From NCBI RefSeq assembly GCF_028553805.1, contig NZ_CP067140.1:124001-188000 (forward strand): 64,000 nucleotides of DNA, given 5' to 3'. This document shows, piece after piece, positions 44,084 through 54,135 of the stretch; the stretch's first letter is position 1, and each line of letters begins with the position of its first letter. The position numbers were made by a program, and so were the translations under genes. The notes beneath the pieces were generated by a model. The model was not told the origin of the DNA and made no database searches. It worked only from the letters and a program-made list of their open reading frames with translations. The stretch is from Paracoccus saliphilus (GTDB taxonomy: Bacteria > Pseudomonadota > Alphaproteobacteria > Rhodobacterales > Rhodobacteraceae).

Positions 44084-45796
44084 ATGAGACTACATTTGAC
44101 CACCGCCATGGCGCTTGCGCTGATGGCGACGGCCGCGCAGGCGGGTATGGAGGAAGCGCAAGCCTTTCTCGATGCCGAAATCGACAACTCGGTCCTGACT
44201 CGCGAAGAGCAGGAGGCCGAGATGCAGTGGTTCATCGATGCCGCCGAATCTTTCAAGGGCATGGAGATCAACGTGGTGTCCGAGACCATCACCACGCATG
44301 AATACGAGGCCAAGGTGCTGGCCCCGGCTTTCAGCGAGATTACCGGCATCAAGATCACCCATGACCTGATCGGCGAGGGGGACGTTGTCGAAAAGCTGCA
44401 GACCCAGATGCAATCGGGCGAGAATATCTATGACGCCTATGTCAATGATAGCGACCTGATCGGAACACATTGGCGCTATCAGCAGGCGCGCAACCTGACC
44501 GACTGGATGGCAAATGACGGCAAGGACGTCACCAATCCGGGTCTGGATATCGATGATTTCATCGGCAAGTCCTTTACCACCGCGCCGGATGGGAATCTTT
44601 ATCAGCTTCCCGATCAGCAATTCGCCAACCTGTACTGGTTCCGCTATGACTGGTTCAACGACCCCGAGATCCAGGCCGAGTTCAAGGAACAATACGGCTA
44701 CGATCTGGGTGTGCCGGTAAACTGGTCGGCCTATGAGGATATTGCCGAATTCTTCACTGGCCGCGAAATCGATGGCAAACAGGTCTATGGTCATATGGAT
44801 TATGGCAAGAAAGACCCCTCGCTCGGCTGGCGCTTTACCGATGCATGGCTGTCGATGGCCGGGAATGGTGACAAGGGTATCCCGAACGGCGTTCCAGTCG
44901 ATGAATGGGGCATCCGGGTGGACGAGAACAGCCGTCCCGTGGGCTCCTGCGTGGCGCGTGGCGGGGATACGAACGGCCCGGCTGCGGTCTACTCGATCCA
45001 GAAATACCTGGACTGGATGGAGAAATACGCTCCCCCCGCGGCTCAGGGCATGACTTTCAGCGAGTCCGGCCCGGTTCCCGCACAGGGCGAGATCGCTCAG
45101 CAGATGTTCTGGTACACCGCCTTCACCGCAGACATGGTCAAGGAGGGATTGTCGGTCGTGAACGAGGACGGTACTCCGAAATGGCGCATGGCACCCTCGC
45201 CGCATGGCGCCTATTGGCAGGACGGGATGAAGCTTGGTTATCAGGACGCGGGATCCTGGACGCTTTTGAAATCCACTCCGGATGATCGCGCCAAGGCGGC
45301 TTGGCTTTACGCGCAATTCGTGACCTCCAAAACCGTGGACGTCAAGAAAAGCCATGTCGGGCTGACCTTCATCCGCGAGTCCTCGATCCAGCATGAGAGC
45401 TTTACCGAGCGTGCCCCGGAGCTGGGCGGCCTGGTCGAGTTCTATCGCTCGCCCGCCCGCCTGAACTGGTCGCCCACTGGCACCAATGTGCCGGACTATC
45501 CCAAGCTTGCGCAGCTTTGGTGGCAGGCCATCGGCGATGCCGCTTCGGGCGCCAAGACCGCGCAAGAGGCGATGGACAGCCTTTGTGCCGAACAGGAAAA
45601 AGTGCTGGAGCGGCTGGAGCGTGCGGGTGTCCAGGGTGATATCGGTCCGAAAATGGCCGAGGAGCACGACCTGGAGTGGTGGAACAACTACGCCAAGGAA
45701 AACGGGACTATCGCTCCGCAATTGAAACTGGAAAACGAAAAGCCGCAACCCGAGACCATCGGCTATGACGAGCTGGTACAAAGCTGGCAGGAGTAA
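44084..45796 (+). CDS. glpV: Glycerol ABC transporter substrate-binding protein GlpV
   Basis: This 570-residue periplasmic receptor has a signal peptide ending TAAQAGME (about residue 21). It is longer than most sugar receptors, which is normal for GlpV. The segment INVVSETITTHEYEAKVLAP and the block YNSDLIGTHWR-type region (NDSDLIGTHW) are typical, and the C-terminus ends in a Trp-rich stretch. GGGAGG precedes the ATG. It delivers glycerol to GlpPQST. Confidence 0.92.
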   Translation: MRLHLTTAMALALMATAAQAGMEEAQAFLDAEIDNSVLTREEQEAEMQWFIDAAESFKGMEINVVSETITTHEYEAKVLAPAFSEITGIKITHDLIGEGDVVEKLQTQMQSGENIYDAYVNDSDLIGTHWRYQQARNLTDWMANDGKDVTNPGLDIDDFIGKSFTTAPDGNLYQLPDQQFANLYWFRYDWFNDPEIQAEFKEQYGYDLGVPVNWSAYEDIAEFFTGREIDGKQVYGHMDYGKKDPSLGWRFTDAWLSMAGNGDKGIPNGVPVDEWGIRVDENSRPVGSCVARGGDTNGPAAVYSIQKYLDWMEKYAPPAAQGMTFSESGPVPAQGEIAQQMFWYTAFTADMVKEGLSVVNEDGTPKWRMAPSPHGAYWQDGMKLGYQDAGSWTLLKSTPDDRAKAAWLYAQFVTSKTVDVKKSHVGLTFIRESSIQHESFTERAPELGGLVEFYRSPARLNWSPTGTNVPDYPKLAQLWWQAIGDAASGAKTAQEAMDSLCAEQEKVLERLERAGVQGDIGPKMAEEHDLEWWNNYAKENGTIAPQLKLENEKPQPETIGYDELVQSWQE

Positions 45797-45834
45797 GTTA
45801 TCAGGCGCAAGGGGGCGGTCGCTTGGCTGCCCTC

Positions 45835-45910
45835 TTCTTCTTTGTCCAAATACCTTTGGGCCGACCTCGGCCCCGGATGCCTCCGGCGGAGGTATTTGCA
45901 CAAAGAAGAA
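45835..45910. repeat. Long intergenic inverted repeat between glpV and glpK
   Basis: Two 21-base arms (45835-45855 and 45890-45910) are complementary except for one base and enclose a GC-rich centre with CCTCCGGCGGAGG. The arms have the form TTCTTCTTTGTxCAAATACCT. Elements of this shape recur between genes in Rhodobacteraceae as far as I know. As RNA it forms a long hairpin that could act as a terminator or attenuator before glpK. Confidence 0.7.
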
Positions 45911-45926
45911 GGCAAGGGAATGAGAG

Positions 45927-47402
45927 ATGACCATTCTGGCAATGGATCAGGGAACAACCTCGTCGCGGGCCTTGGTGTTCAGCGATGATCTGCAGGTGCA
46001 GGCGAGTGCGCAGCAGGAGTTCGAGCAGCACTTCCCCCGTTCAGGCTGGGTCGAGCATGATCCCGACGATATCTGGACAACGAGCGCGGCAACGGCCCGC
46101 GGGGCGATCGAAAAGGCGGGCAATCCACGCATCGACGCGATCGGGATTACCAATCAGCGTGAAACGGTCCTGATCTGGGACCGCAAGACCGGGCAGCCTA
46201 TCCATCGCGCCATCGTCTGGCAGGACCGGCGGACTGCGGATCTCTGTCAACGGTTGAAGGATGAAGGCTGCGAAGAGGTGGTCAGGACAGTGACCGGGTT
46301 GCTGTTGGACCCCTATTTCAGCGCGACCAAGATCGCCTGGATACTGGATGAGGTAGAGGGAGCCCGGGCGCGAGCCGAAGCAGGAGAACTGGCGTTCGGC
46401 ACCGTGGACAGTTTCCTGATCTGGAAGCTGACCGGTGGGCAATCGCATGTCACGGACGCGACGAATGCCTCGCGCACCCTGCTTTATGACATTCGCAAGG
46501 GCGAATGGTCGGACGAGATGTGCCGGCTGTTCGGCGTGCCGCGCGCGATGTTGCCGGAGGTTCGCGATTCTGCGGCGGAATTCGGGACCACCCGCGCCGA
46601 TCTGTTCGGGCGCGAAATTCCGATCCTTGGCGTGGCGGGCGATCAGCAGGCGGCAACCGTCGGGCAGGCCTGTTTTGCTCCGGGCATGATGAAATCGACC
46701 TATGGCACAGGCTGCTTTGCGCTGTTGAACACCGGCGATCAGGCGGTGACTTCCGAGAACCGGCTGTTGACCACCATCGCCTATCAACTGGACGGTAAGC
46801 CGGTCTATGCGCTGGAGGGTAGCATCTTCATTGCCGGGGCGGTGGTGCAATGGCTGCGCGACGGGTTGATGCTGATCCGCGAAGCGAGCGAGACGCAGGC
46901 TCTGTCGGAACGCGCCGATGACAGTCAGCAGATCATCATGGTGCCCGCCTTCACCGGGCTGGGCGCGCCGCATTGGAACCCGCAGGCGCGCGGAGCGATC
47001 TTTGGACTGACGCGGAATACCGGCCCGGCAGAATTCGCACGGGCCGCGCTGGAAAGCGTGGGTTTTCAGACTCGCGATCTGTGGCAGGCGATGCGCGCCG
47101 ACTGGACAGAGGCTGGCGATGCTGTCCTGCGGGTTGATGGCGGAATGACCGCCAGCGAGCCGGCAATGCAGTTCCTGGCAGATATTCTTGGCGCGCCGGT
47201 GGATCGACCCGAGAATACTGAAACCACCGCGCAAGGAGCAGCCTGGCTGGCGGGTTTCCGCGCCGGTCTGTGCCCCGGCCCGGACGAATATGCCAAGGCT
47301 TGGCGCCTGGATCGACGGTTCGAGCCGAAAATGGACGAATCCCTTCGCCAGCAGCGATATTCCGCTTGGCAGCGTGCTGTCGCGGCTGTCATGTCCGTCT
47401 GA
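45927..47402 (+). CDS. glpK: Glycerol kinase
   Basis: This 491-residue FGGY-family enzyme phosphorylates glycerol to glycerol-3-phosphate, the substrate of GlpD and ligand of GlpR. It has [14 protein letters not shown] at the start, [13 protein letters not shown], the ATP-site [14 protein letters not shown] and [19 protein letters not shown]; each is family typical. It lies 130 bp after glpV, separated by a long inverted repeat, so its expression may be tuned apart from the transporter. Confidence 0.95.
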   Translation: MTILAMDQGTTSSRALVFSDDLQVQASAQQEFEQHFPRSGWVEHDPDDIWTTSAATARGAIEKAGNPRIDAIGITNQRETVLIWDRKTGQPIHRAIVWQDRRTADLCQRLKDEGCEEVVRTVTGLLLDPYFSATKIAWILDEVEGARARAEAGELAFGTVDSFLIWKLTGGQSHVTDATNASRTLLYDIRKGEWSDEMCRLFGVPRAMLPEVRDSAAEFGTTRADLFGREIPILGVAGDQQAATVGQACFAPGMMKSTYGTGCFALLNTGDQAVTSENRLLTTIAYQLDGKPVYALEGSIFIAGAVVQWLRDGLMLIREASETQALSERADDSQQIIMVPAFTGLGAPHWNPQARGAIFGLTRNTGPAEFARAALESVGFQTRDLWQAMRADWTEAGDAVLRVDGGMTASEPAMQFLADILGAPVDRPENTETTAQGAAWLAGFRAGLCPGPDEYAKAWRLDRRFEPKMDESLRQQRYSAWQRAVAAVMSV

Positions 47403-47472
47403 CTTCCGGCTTTGTGATTTCACCTCGGCGTGTTTTCACGTATTATTGCGGGAAAACGACAAGAGGGCAGTG

Positions 47473-48054
47473 ATGAACAGGTTTCTGAAACTCGCGATCG
47501 TCGCGCTTGTCGCCTCATGCGGGGGCGGCAACTACAAGGCGCCACGCAACCTCGATAATGCATGCGCAATCGTGGCAGAACGTCCGGCCTACCTCCGCGC
47601 GATGAAAAAGACCGAACGGCGATGGGGGGTGCCCGTCCATGTGCAGATGGCGACGATACATCAGGAATCCAAGTTCATCGGTGATGCACGGACACCTCAC
47701 AAATATCTGCTGGGCGTGATCCCCGTTGGTCGCCAAAGCAGTGCTTACGGTTATTCGCAGGCCTTGGACGGGACCTGGGAGGAGTATCAGCAGAAAACCG
47801 GAAACAGGCGGGCGCGGCGCAACGATATCGATGACGCCACCGATTTCATGGGCTGGTACATGGATGGCTCCTACAAGAGGTTGGGTATCTCGAAATGGGA
47901 TGCGACCTCGCAATATCTGGCATATCATGAGGGACGTGGCGGTTATGCTCGCGGTTCATACCGGTCGAAATCCTGGTTGATGGGGGTGGCGAACAAGGTG
48001 GGCAGTCGGGCACAGACCTATCGTGCGCAGTTGTCCTCTTGTGGACGGGCGTGA
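47473..48054 (+). CDS. Lytic transglycosylase-like (SLT domain) lipoprotein
   Basis: This 193-residue protein begins with a lipoprotein signal: the lipobox LVASC places the lipidated cysteine at residue 16. The rest resembles lysozyme-like SLT domains, with the catalytic glutamate probably in IHQESKF, then AYGYSQALDGTW and YLAYHEGRGGY. It would act on peptidoglycan in the periplasm. The start at 47473 is chosen for the signal peptide; the frame is open upstream into glpK. It stands alone, convergent with thiQ. Confidence 0.85.
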   Translation: MNRFLKLAIVALVASCGGGNYKAPRNLDNACAIVAERPAYLRAMKKTERRWGVPVHVQMATIHQESKFIGDARTPHKYLLGVIPVGRQSSAYGYSQALDGTWEEYQQKTGNRRARRNDIDDATDFMGWYMDGSYKRLGISKWDATSQYLAYHEGRGGYARGSYRSKSWLMGVANKVGSRAQTYRAQLSSCGRA

Positions 48055-48076
48055 TTACGACAGCGATGAAACCGGG

Positions 48077-48769
48077 TTAACCCAGATATGCGCGCAGTCC
48101 AGGCGGTGGATTGTCAAGCAACGGTTTTGTCGGTGTCGGCGCGCATGCGGTGCCATCCTCGATCAGGATCGTCTGCGGGGCAAAGCTGCGCGCATCCTGG
48201 GGATCATGCGTGACCATGAGTACGGTTGCCGCTGTTTCATTGGCAATACGTGCGACCAGTTCCAGCATATCGGCCTTGAGCGCAGGCCCAAGGGCCGCGA
48301 ACGGTTCATCGAGCAGTAACAGGGGGCGAGCCCGCAGCAGAACGCGGGCCAGTGCCACACGGCCTTGCTGGCCCCCCGACAGGTCGGCAGGGCGGCGTTT
48401 CTCCGTACCCGCCAATCCGACCTCTGACAGTGCCCGGCTGATGCGCGCCTTCTGATCGGCGTTCAATCGCAGATCAGAGCGCATCCCCAGGCCGATATTT
48501 TGAGCGACGGTCAGATGCGGAAACAGGTTTTGATCCTGGAACAGAAAGGATACCGGACGCTGGCCGGGGGGCAGAGCGGTAATGTCTTGACCGTTCCAGA
48601 GGAGCTTTCCCCGATCCGGTGCCAGGAATCCGCCGATCAGAGACAGGAGCGTGGATTTCCCTGAACCGGACGCCCCGATAACTGCCATGCGCGAAGCAGG
48701 TGGAACTGACAGATCTGCTTGCAAGGTGAATTCGCCGAGAGTGACCGTTATGTCGTTCAATTCAAGCAA
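48077..48769 (-). CDS. thiQ: Thiamine ABC transporter ATP-binding protein
   Basis: This ATPase of about 230 residues has Walker A GASGSGKST, signature LSGGQQGR and Walker B LLLLDEP. I place the start at a TTG at 48769, preceded by GGGGAGG at 5 bases, so that the protein begins L-L-E-L-N-D; the ATG upstream at 48805 lies deep in thiP and has no ribosome site. The gene overlaps the end of thiP by 8 bases. It powers thiamine or thiamine-phosphate import with ThiB and ThiP. Confidence 0.9.
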   Translation of the reverse strand: MLELNDITVTLGEFTLQADLSVPPASRMAVIGASGSGKSTLLSLIGGFLAPDRGKLLWNGQDITALPPGQRPVSFLFQDQNLFPHLTVAQNIGLGMRSDLRLNADQKARISRALSEVGLAGTEKRRPADLSGGQQGRVALARVLLRARPLLLLDEPFAALGPALKADMLELVARIANETAATVLMVTHDPQDARSFAPQTILIEDGTACAPTPTKPLLDNPPPGLRAYLG

Positions 48770-50306
48770 GACGGCCTCCCCGATCGAACAGCCAGAACAG
48801 CGCAAAGCTGATGACCATCAACAACACCGCGCAGGCAGAGGCATCGGCCATGCGATAGGAGTTCATCAGTTGGTAAAGCTTTAGTGGCAGGGTTGGCTGA
48901 TCGGTGGCAAAAAGCGTGATCACACCCAGATCGCCCATCGCCAATGCCGCTGCCAGACCTCCGGCAAAGCCGAGCGGACGTGCGAGGCGCGGCAGCGTCA
49001 GATGGCGCAGCCGGGCCAGCCCCCGCATCTCGAGCGAATCCGCAAGGCGCCCGTAATCGTCCCGCAAGGCTTGGGCGGCGGGGATCAGGGCGCGCAGGCC
49101 AAAGGGCAGGGCCATGATCGCGTTGATCGCGACCGTAACCGGCAGGGCCATCGCGTCGGTCGACAACCACCCGCGCAGCAGGATGAACAGCCCGGTGCCC
49201 AGCACGAGCGGCGAGGCGACGATGGGCAGCATCCCCGCCATCTCGATCCAGTGTGCATTGCCGCGCGCGATGGCCAGCGCCAATGTCAGGCATAGCAGTA
49301 GTGCAAGAAGCGCCGAACTGACTGCCATCACGGCCGAACGTGTGGCGGCAGCCCAGACATCGGCGGGCAGCATAGGGATACGCGGCAATCCCGACGCGGT
49401 AACCGACAGGATGGGCCATAGCAGGAATGACGATGCCAGCAGGATCGCAAGCATGTCCGTCCCCCGACGCCAGCCCTGCGGCCCCCGTGGACCCTGCGTT
49501 TCGTGCAGCCCCGCGCCGAAAGCGGCGGGGATCGTGATCCAGCGGGCCAATGTCATCGCAGCAAGGCTTAGCCCGATTTGCACCAGCCCCAGCATCGCCG
49601 CCCGGCCCAGATCGAAATCGAAACGAAAAGCCTGATAGATAGCCAGTTCGACCGTGGTGGCCGATGGCCCGCCACCAAGCGCAAGGGCAACGGTGAACGA
49701 GGTCAGGCAGACCAGGAACACTGCCAGCCACACTCCTGGCAGGACCGAACGGAGCATCGGGCGTTCCAGATGCCGGGCGATATCCGCAGGCGTAAAGGCA
49801 AGGCTTTCAGCCAGGCGGAACCGCTCGGCCGGGATTGCCTGCCACCCCTGCAGGATCAGCCGCACCGAGAGCGGCAAGTTGAAGAAGACATGGGCAAGGA
49901 TGACGCCCTGCCAACCATAAATGCTCATCTCTGGCAGGCCCAGAAGGCGCAACCCGTCATTGATCGCGCCGTTACGCCCAAAGACCGAGATCAACCCCAT
50001 GATCGCCACGATCACCGGCAGGATGAAGGGCGCGCCCAGCAACGTGACCAGCGCCGCCTTTCCGGGAAAGCGCCGCCTCGCCAGCGCGCGTGCCACCGGG
50101 ATTGCCAGTATGGCGGACAAGGCGGCGGATAGCACCGCCTGCCAGACCGTGAACCGCACGGCGCGCCAATCCCATATTCCCAGTCCCGACAATCCGCGCG
50201 CCTGCCACGCCACCGCCGCCAGCGTGCCCAGGATCAGCGCTGCCAGGGCGGTGGCAATCAGCACACCGCCGGGGTCGCGCTTTATTGCGAGAATGCCCGC
50301 AGCCAT
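48762..50306 (-). CDS. thiP: Thiamine ABC transporter permease
   Basis: This 514-residue inner-membrane protein contains two fused permease halves with about 12 helices, as normal for ThiP. EAA-type loops are seen in both halves (RLAESLAFTPADI and RLADSLEMRGLARL). The ATG at 50306 lies within the end of thiB, overlapping by 25 bases. It forms the whole membrane channel of the thiamine importer. Confidence 0.92.
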   Translation of the reverse strand: MAAGILAIKRDPGGVLIATALAALILGTLAAVAWQARGLSGLGIWDWRAVRFTVWQAVLSAALSAILAIPVARALARRRFPGKAALVTLLGAPFILPVIVAIMGLISVFGRNGAINDGLRLLGLPEMSIYGWQGVILAHVFFNLPLSVRLILQGWQAIPAERFRLAESLAFTPADIARHLERPMLRSVLPGVWLAVFLVCLTSFTVALALGGGPSATTVELAIYQAFRFDFDLGRAAMLGLVQIGLSLAAMTLARWITIPAAFGAGLHETQGPRGPQGWRRGTDMLAILLASSFLLWPILSVTASGLPRIPMLPADVWAAATRSAVMAVSSALLALLLCLTLALAIARGNAHWIEMAGMLPIVASPLVLGTGLFILLRGWLSTDAMALPVTVAINAIMALPFGLRALIPAAQALRDDYGRLADSLEMRGLARLRHLTLPRLARPLGFAGGLAAALAMGDLGVITLFATDQPTLPLKLYQLMNSYRMADASACAVLLMVISFALFWLFDRGGRLA

Positions 50307-51265
50307 TCATCCAGAGCCGGTTTGCGAAGGGCTTCGGCCTCGTCCTCATTGTAGAACAGGGTTTTTTCGGGGCGGGGCAGGTCGCGCATGACCTCGGGCC
50401 ATTCTTCCCGCGGCAACTTGGCAGGCATCGACCAGTTGGCCAGCGGGATCGTCCGTTGGAATTCTGGCGTCAGAATCCAATCCATGAATTCTTGCGCCAG
50501 TTCGGGTTGATCGGTCGATTTTACCTGCGCGGCAAGCTCGGCCATGAAGTAATGCCCCTCGGGAAAGATCGCGGCATGTTTGGTCGTGTCGCCTTCTGCC
50601 TCGATATGATAGGCGGGCGAGGTTGTGTAGGACAGCACCATGTCTGCCTCTCCATCGGTGAACATGCCGTAGGATTCCGACCAGCCCTTTGTCACGGTCA
50701 GGACCTTTGGGGCCAGTTTGGCCCACGCCTCGGGGGTGTCGTCGCCATAGACCGACTTGACCCACAACAGCAGGGCGAGGCCGGAGATCGAGGCGCGCGG
50801 GTCCTGGATGACGATCTTCAGATCGTCAGGCGCGTTCAGCAATTCGTCGAAGCTGGCGGGCGGGTTCTCCAGCCGCGTCTCGTCATAGACGAAGGCCGTC
50901 TCGCCCCAGTTATAGGGCAGGAAGATCTCATCGCTCCATTCCACCGGCAGTGACAGGTCCGAGATATCCTGACCATGCGGCGCGAACAGGCCCGAGGTGC
51001 GGGCGCGGGCCGTCACATCGGTGTTCAGGCCAAAGACGATATCGGCATCGGTGCCTTCGCCTTCCATCAGGATACGGGGCAGGATGTCGCCGGTGACGAA
51101 TTCCAGGTCACAGTCGCAGAAAGCTTCGAAACCCTTTTCGATCTTGGGTCCCGGCCCCCATTCGCTGGCGATGTAATCGCCGGCATAGACGGTCAGCACG
51201 GGCTTGTCCTGGGCAAATGCCGGTGTGGCAGCCAGCAGTGCCGCGGCAATCATCCGGATTTTCAT
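50282..51265 (-). CDS. thiB: Thiamine ABC transporter substrate-binding protein
   Basis: This 327-residue periplasmic receptor has a signal peptide ending TPAFAQDK (about residue 19), then VLTVYAGDYIASEWGPGP and the block GLNTDVTARA typical of ThiB. The start at 51265 follows AGAGGAGG; the frame is open upstream but that stretch is the riboswitch leader. First gene of thiBPQ, under a TPP riboswitch, so it is switched off when thiamine diphosphate is plentiful. Confidence 0.95.
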   Translation of the reverse strand: MKIRMIAAALLAATPAFAQDKPVLTVYAGDYIASEWGPGPKIEKGFEAFCDCDLEFVTGDILPRILMEGEGTDADIVFGLNTDVTARARTSGLFAPHGQDISDLSLPVEWSDEIFLPYNWGETAFVYDETRLENPPASFDELLNAPDDLKIVIQDPRASISGLALLLWVKSVYGDDTPEAWAKLAPKVLTVTKGWSESYGMFTDGEADMVLSYTTSPAYHIEAEGDTTKHAAIFPEGHYFMAELAAQVKSTDQPELAQEFMDWILTPEFQRTIPLANWSMPAKLPREEWPEVMRDLPRPEKTLFYNEDEAEALRKPALDEWLRAFSQ

Positions 51266-51309
51266 CGCCGAGCCTCCTCTTTTGCGGTGTCGAAAGAAAG
51301 GGCAGCGAA

Positions 51310-51398
51310 ACCTTCCCTCCGCCGGGGTCAACCGGATCAGGTTCAACGGGTCCGCGATCACGCGTCTCAGCCCGAACGGGCCCCCCGAGGTATCCGCG
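51310..51398 (-). promoter_or_regulatory. TPP riboswitch (thi box) controlling thiBPQ
   Basis: Read on the minus strand, the leader contains the conserved pieces of a thiamine diphosphate riboswitch in order: a GC-rich P3-side stem (GGGGGCCCGTTCGGGCTGAGA), the CTGAGA core, then GACCCGTTGAACCTGATCCGG-type P4/P5 sequence, here ACCTGATC followed by GGTT, and the closing GGCGGAGGGA. It ends 45 bases before the thiB start. It probably blocks translation or transcription of thiBPQ when bound to TPP. Confidence 0.92.
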
Positions 51399-51498
51399 CA
51401 GCATAGTGCAGCTGTGACACTTCGCAAGGTGAAAGCGAGGTTTCCAATGCTGGCGCGGACGGCTAGAAACATCGCCACGAGGGAAGAGAAGGACCGGC

Positions 51499-54135
51499 AT
51501 GAGCGATCAGCCCACCCCGATGATGGCACAATATCTGGCGATCCGAGATGCGAATCCGGGCGCGCTGCTGTTTTATCGCATGGGCGATTTCTACGAGATG
51601 TTCTTCGAGGACGCCGTGCAGGCCGCCGCGGCGCTCGACATTGCCCTGACCAAGCGCGGCACCCATCAGGGAGAGCCGATCCCGATGTGTGGCGTGCCAG
51701 TTCATGCCGCTGAAAGCTATCTGCTGACACTGATCCGCAAGGGATTTCGTGTCGCCATCGCCGAACAGATGGAGGACCCGGCTGAGGCCAAGAAGCGCGG
51801 TAGCAAATCGGTCGTTGCGCGGGATGTCGTACGGCTCGTCACGCCGGGCACGCTGACCGAGGAATCCCTGCTGGAAGCGCGGCGTCACAATTTCCTTGCC
51901 GCCTTTGCGCAGGTTCGGGAGGAGGGGGCATTGGCATGGGTCGATATCTCGACTGGCGCATTCCAGGTGATGGAATGCCCCTTGCCGCGCCTGTCCCCGG
52001 AATTGGCACGACTGGCTCCGCGTGAATTGCTTGCGGCCGACGAGGCCGGGCTCGAGGACTTGGCCGCCGAGGCCGGGGCGGCGCTGACCGATCTGCATGC
52101 CAGCGCATTCGACAGCACAGCGGGTGCTCGGCGGCTCTGTGCGCTCTACGGGGTGGAAACGCTGGACGGGTTCGGCAGTTTCTCCCGCGCCGAGTTGTCG
52201 GCGATGGGTGCGATTGTCGACTACCTGGAGATGACGCAGAAGGGGAAATTGCCGCTACTGCGCCATCCGACCCGCGAAAGGGCGGGCGGGGCAATGCAGA
52301 TCGACGCTGCGACGAGGCGCAATCTTGAACTGACGCAGGCGCTGTCGGGTGGGCGCGAGGGCTCTTTGCTGGCCGCCATCGATCGCACCGTGACCGCCGC
52401 AGGTGCGCGGCTGCTGGAGCGTCGTATCAGTGCCCCGTCCCGCGATCTGGCACTGATCCATGCGCGGCAGGACGCGGTGGCGCAGCTTGTGGACGATGCT
52501 CGCCTCTCGGCTGATCTGCGCGAGGCGTTGGCTCGGGTCCCCGATATGGACCGGGCGCTCTCCCGGCTGGCATTGGAACGTAGCGGGCCGCGCGATCTGG
52601 CGGCGATTCGGGCCGGGCTGACGCAAGGGGCGGCGATTGCCGAACGCTTGCCAGAGGATGCCGCGCAAGTTCTGTCCGATGCGGCCCGCGACCTGATCGG
52701 TCATGACGAGTTGATCGACCTGTTGGATAACGCTCTGGTGGCCGAACCTCCTCTGCTGGCCCGCGACGGAGGCTTTGTTGCACCCGGTTACGACGAGGAT
52801 CTGGACCAAACCCGCAAACTGCGCGACGAAGGGCGCGGCGTAATCGCCTCGATGCAGGCCGATTATGCGGCGAAGGCCGGGGTTCAAAGCCTGAAGATCA
52901 AACATAACAATGTGCTGGGCTACTTCATCGAAACCACGGCGACCCATGCCGAGAAGATGATGAAGCCTCCCTTGTCCGAGACATTCATTCACCGCCAGAC
53001 TACCGCGAACCAGATCCGCTTTACCACGGTGGAGCTGAGCGAGTTGGAAACCCGTATCCTCAACGCCCGTGATCGTGCGCTGGAGATCGAACGCGAGATT
53101 TTCACACAGCTGCGCAGCGCTGTGCTGGATCGGGCGGCGCAGATCGGACAGGCGGCCCGCGCATTGGCCGAAATCGACCTTGCCGGCGCCTTCGCCGATA
53201 TCGCGGCAGGTGAGGGTTGGACCCGCCCCCGCGTCGATGACAGCCGCGCCTTTGTCATCGAAGGTGGAAGGCATCCGGTCGTCGAAAGGGCGCTGAAGCG
53301 AAAATCAGAAAGCTTTGTCGCGAATGACTGTGTGCTCACGGCTGGTGATACCCCGGCGATCTGGTTGCTGACCGGACCGAACATGGCAGGGAAATCGACC
53401 TTTCTGCGGCAGAACGCGCTGATTGCGGTGCTGGCGCAGGCCGGGGGTTTCGTGCCCGCCCGGCAGGCCCATATCGGCATGGTCAGCCAGTTGTTCAGCC
53501 GGGTGGGCGCCGCCGACGATCTGGCGCGGGGGCGCTCGACCTTCATGGTCGAGATGGTCGAAACGGCGGCGATCCTCAATCAGGCCGACGATCATGCGCT
53601 TGTCATTCTTGACGAGATCGGGCGCGGGACGGCGACATGGGACGGGCTGTCCATCGCATGGGCGGTGATGGAGCATATGCACGAGGTCAACCGCTGCCGC
53701 GCGTTGTTCGCCACCCATTATCACGAGATGACTGCACTGACCGCCAAGCTCGACGGGGTCGAGAATGCCACCGTCGCGGTTCGAGAGTGGGAGGGCGACG
53801 TGATCTTTCTCCACGAGGTTCGCAAAGGCGCCGCCGATCGCAGCTATGGCGTGCAGGTGGCGCGTTTGGCCGGGTTGCCCGCCAGTGTCGTGGAGCGCGC
53901 GCGCGAAGTGCTGGACGCGCTGGAAACGGGCGAACGCGAAGGCGCTGCGCGTCCGGCCGCCCTGATCGACGATTTGCCGCTATTTCGCGCCGCGCCTCCG
54001 GCCCCGGTATCTGTTAAGGTCAGGGAATCGCCGCTGGACGGGCGGTTGAAGGATGTACATCCCGACAGCTTGTCACCGCGCGATGCGCTGGATCTGATCT
54101 ATGAACTCAAGGCCCTGACCGGAGATTTGCCATGA
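51499..54135 (+). CDS. mutS: DNA mismatch repair protein MutS
   Basis: This 878-residue protein has full MutS architecture. The N-terminal mismatch-binding domain contains FYEMFFEDA (the Phe-x-Glu wedge), followed by connector, lever and clamp domains, and the C-terminal ATPase with Walker [10 protein letters not shown] near residue 626. Walker [17 protein letters not shown] and the FATHYHEM helix follow. AAGGA precedes the ATG. It recognises mismatches after replication. Its stop overlaps aroC (ATGA), an unusual functional pairing. Confidence 0.97.
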   Translation: MSDQPTPMMAQYLAIRDANPGALLFYRMGDFYEMFFEDAVQAAAALDIALTKRGTHQGEPIPMCGVPVHAAESYLLTLIRKGFRVAIAEQMEDPAEAKKRGSKSVVARDVVRLVTPGTLTEESLLEARRHNFLAAFAQVREEGALAWVDISTGAFQVMECPLPRLSPELARLAPRELLAADEAGLEDLAAEAGAALTDLHASAFDSTAGARRLCALYGVETLDGFGSFSRAELSAMGAIVDYLEMTQKGKLPLLRHPTRERAGGAMQIDAATRRNLELTQALSGGREGSLLAAIDRTVTAAGARLLERRISAPSRDLALIHARQDAVAQLVDDARLSADLREALARVPDMDRALSRLALERSGPRDLAAIRAGLTQGAAIAERLPEDAAQVLSDAARDLIGHDELIDLLDNALVAEPPLLARDGGFVAPGYDEDLDQTRKLRDEGRGVIASMQADYAAKAGVQSLKIKHNNVLGYFIETTATHAEKMMKPPLSETFIHRQTTANQIRFTTVELSELETRILNARDRALEIEREIFTQLRSAVLDRAAQIGQAARALAEIDLAGAFADIAAGEGWTRPRVDDSRAFVIEGGRHPVVERALKRKSESFVANDCVLTAGDTPAIWLLTGPNMAGKSTFLRQNALIAVLAQAGGFVPARQAHIGMVSQLFSRVGAADDLARGRSTFMVEMVETAAILNQADDHALVILDEIGRGTATWDGLSIAWAVMEHMHEVNRCRALFATHYHEMTALTAKLDGVENATVAVREWEGDVIFLHEVRKGAADRSYGVQVARLAGLPASVVERAREVLDALETGEREGAARPAALIDDLPLFRAAPPAPVSVKVRESPLDGRLKDVHPDSLSPRDALDLIYELKALTGDLP

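Noticed and set aside
44090..45934. A 614-codon frame on the minus strand opposite glpV
   Set aside because: Antisense reading of a clear glycerol receptor with signal peptide; no ribosome site or motifs of its own.
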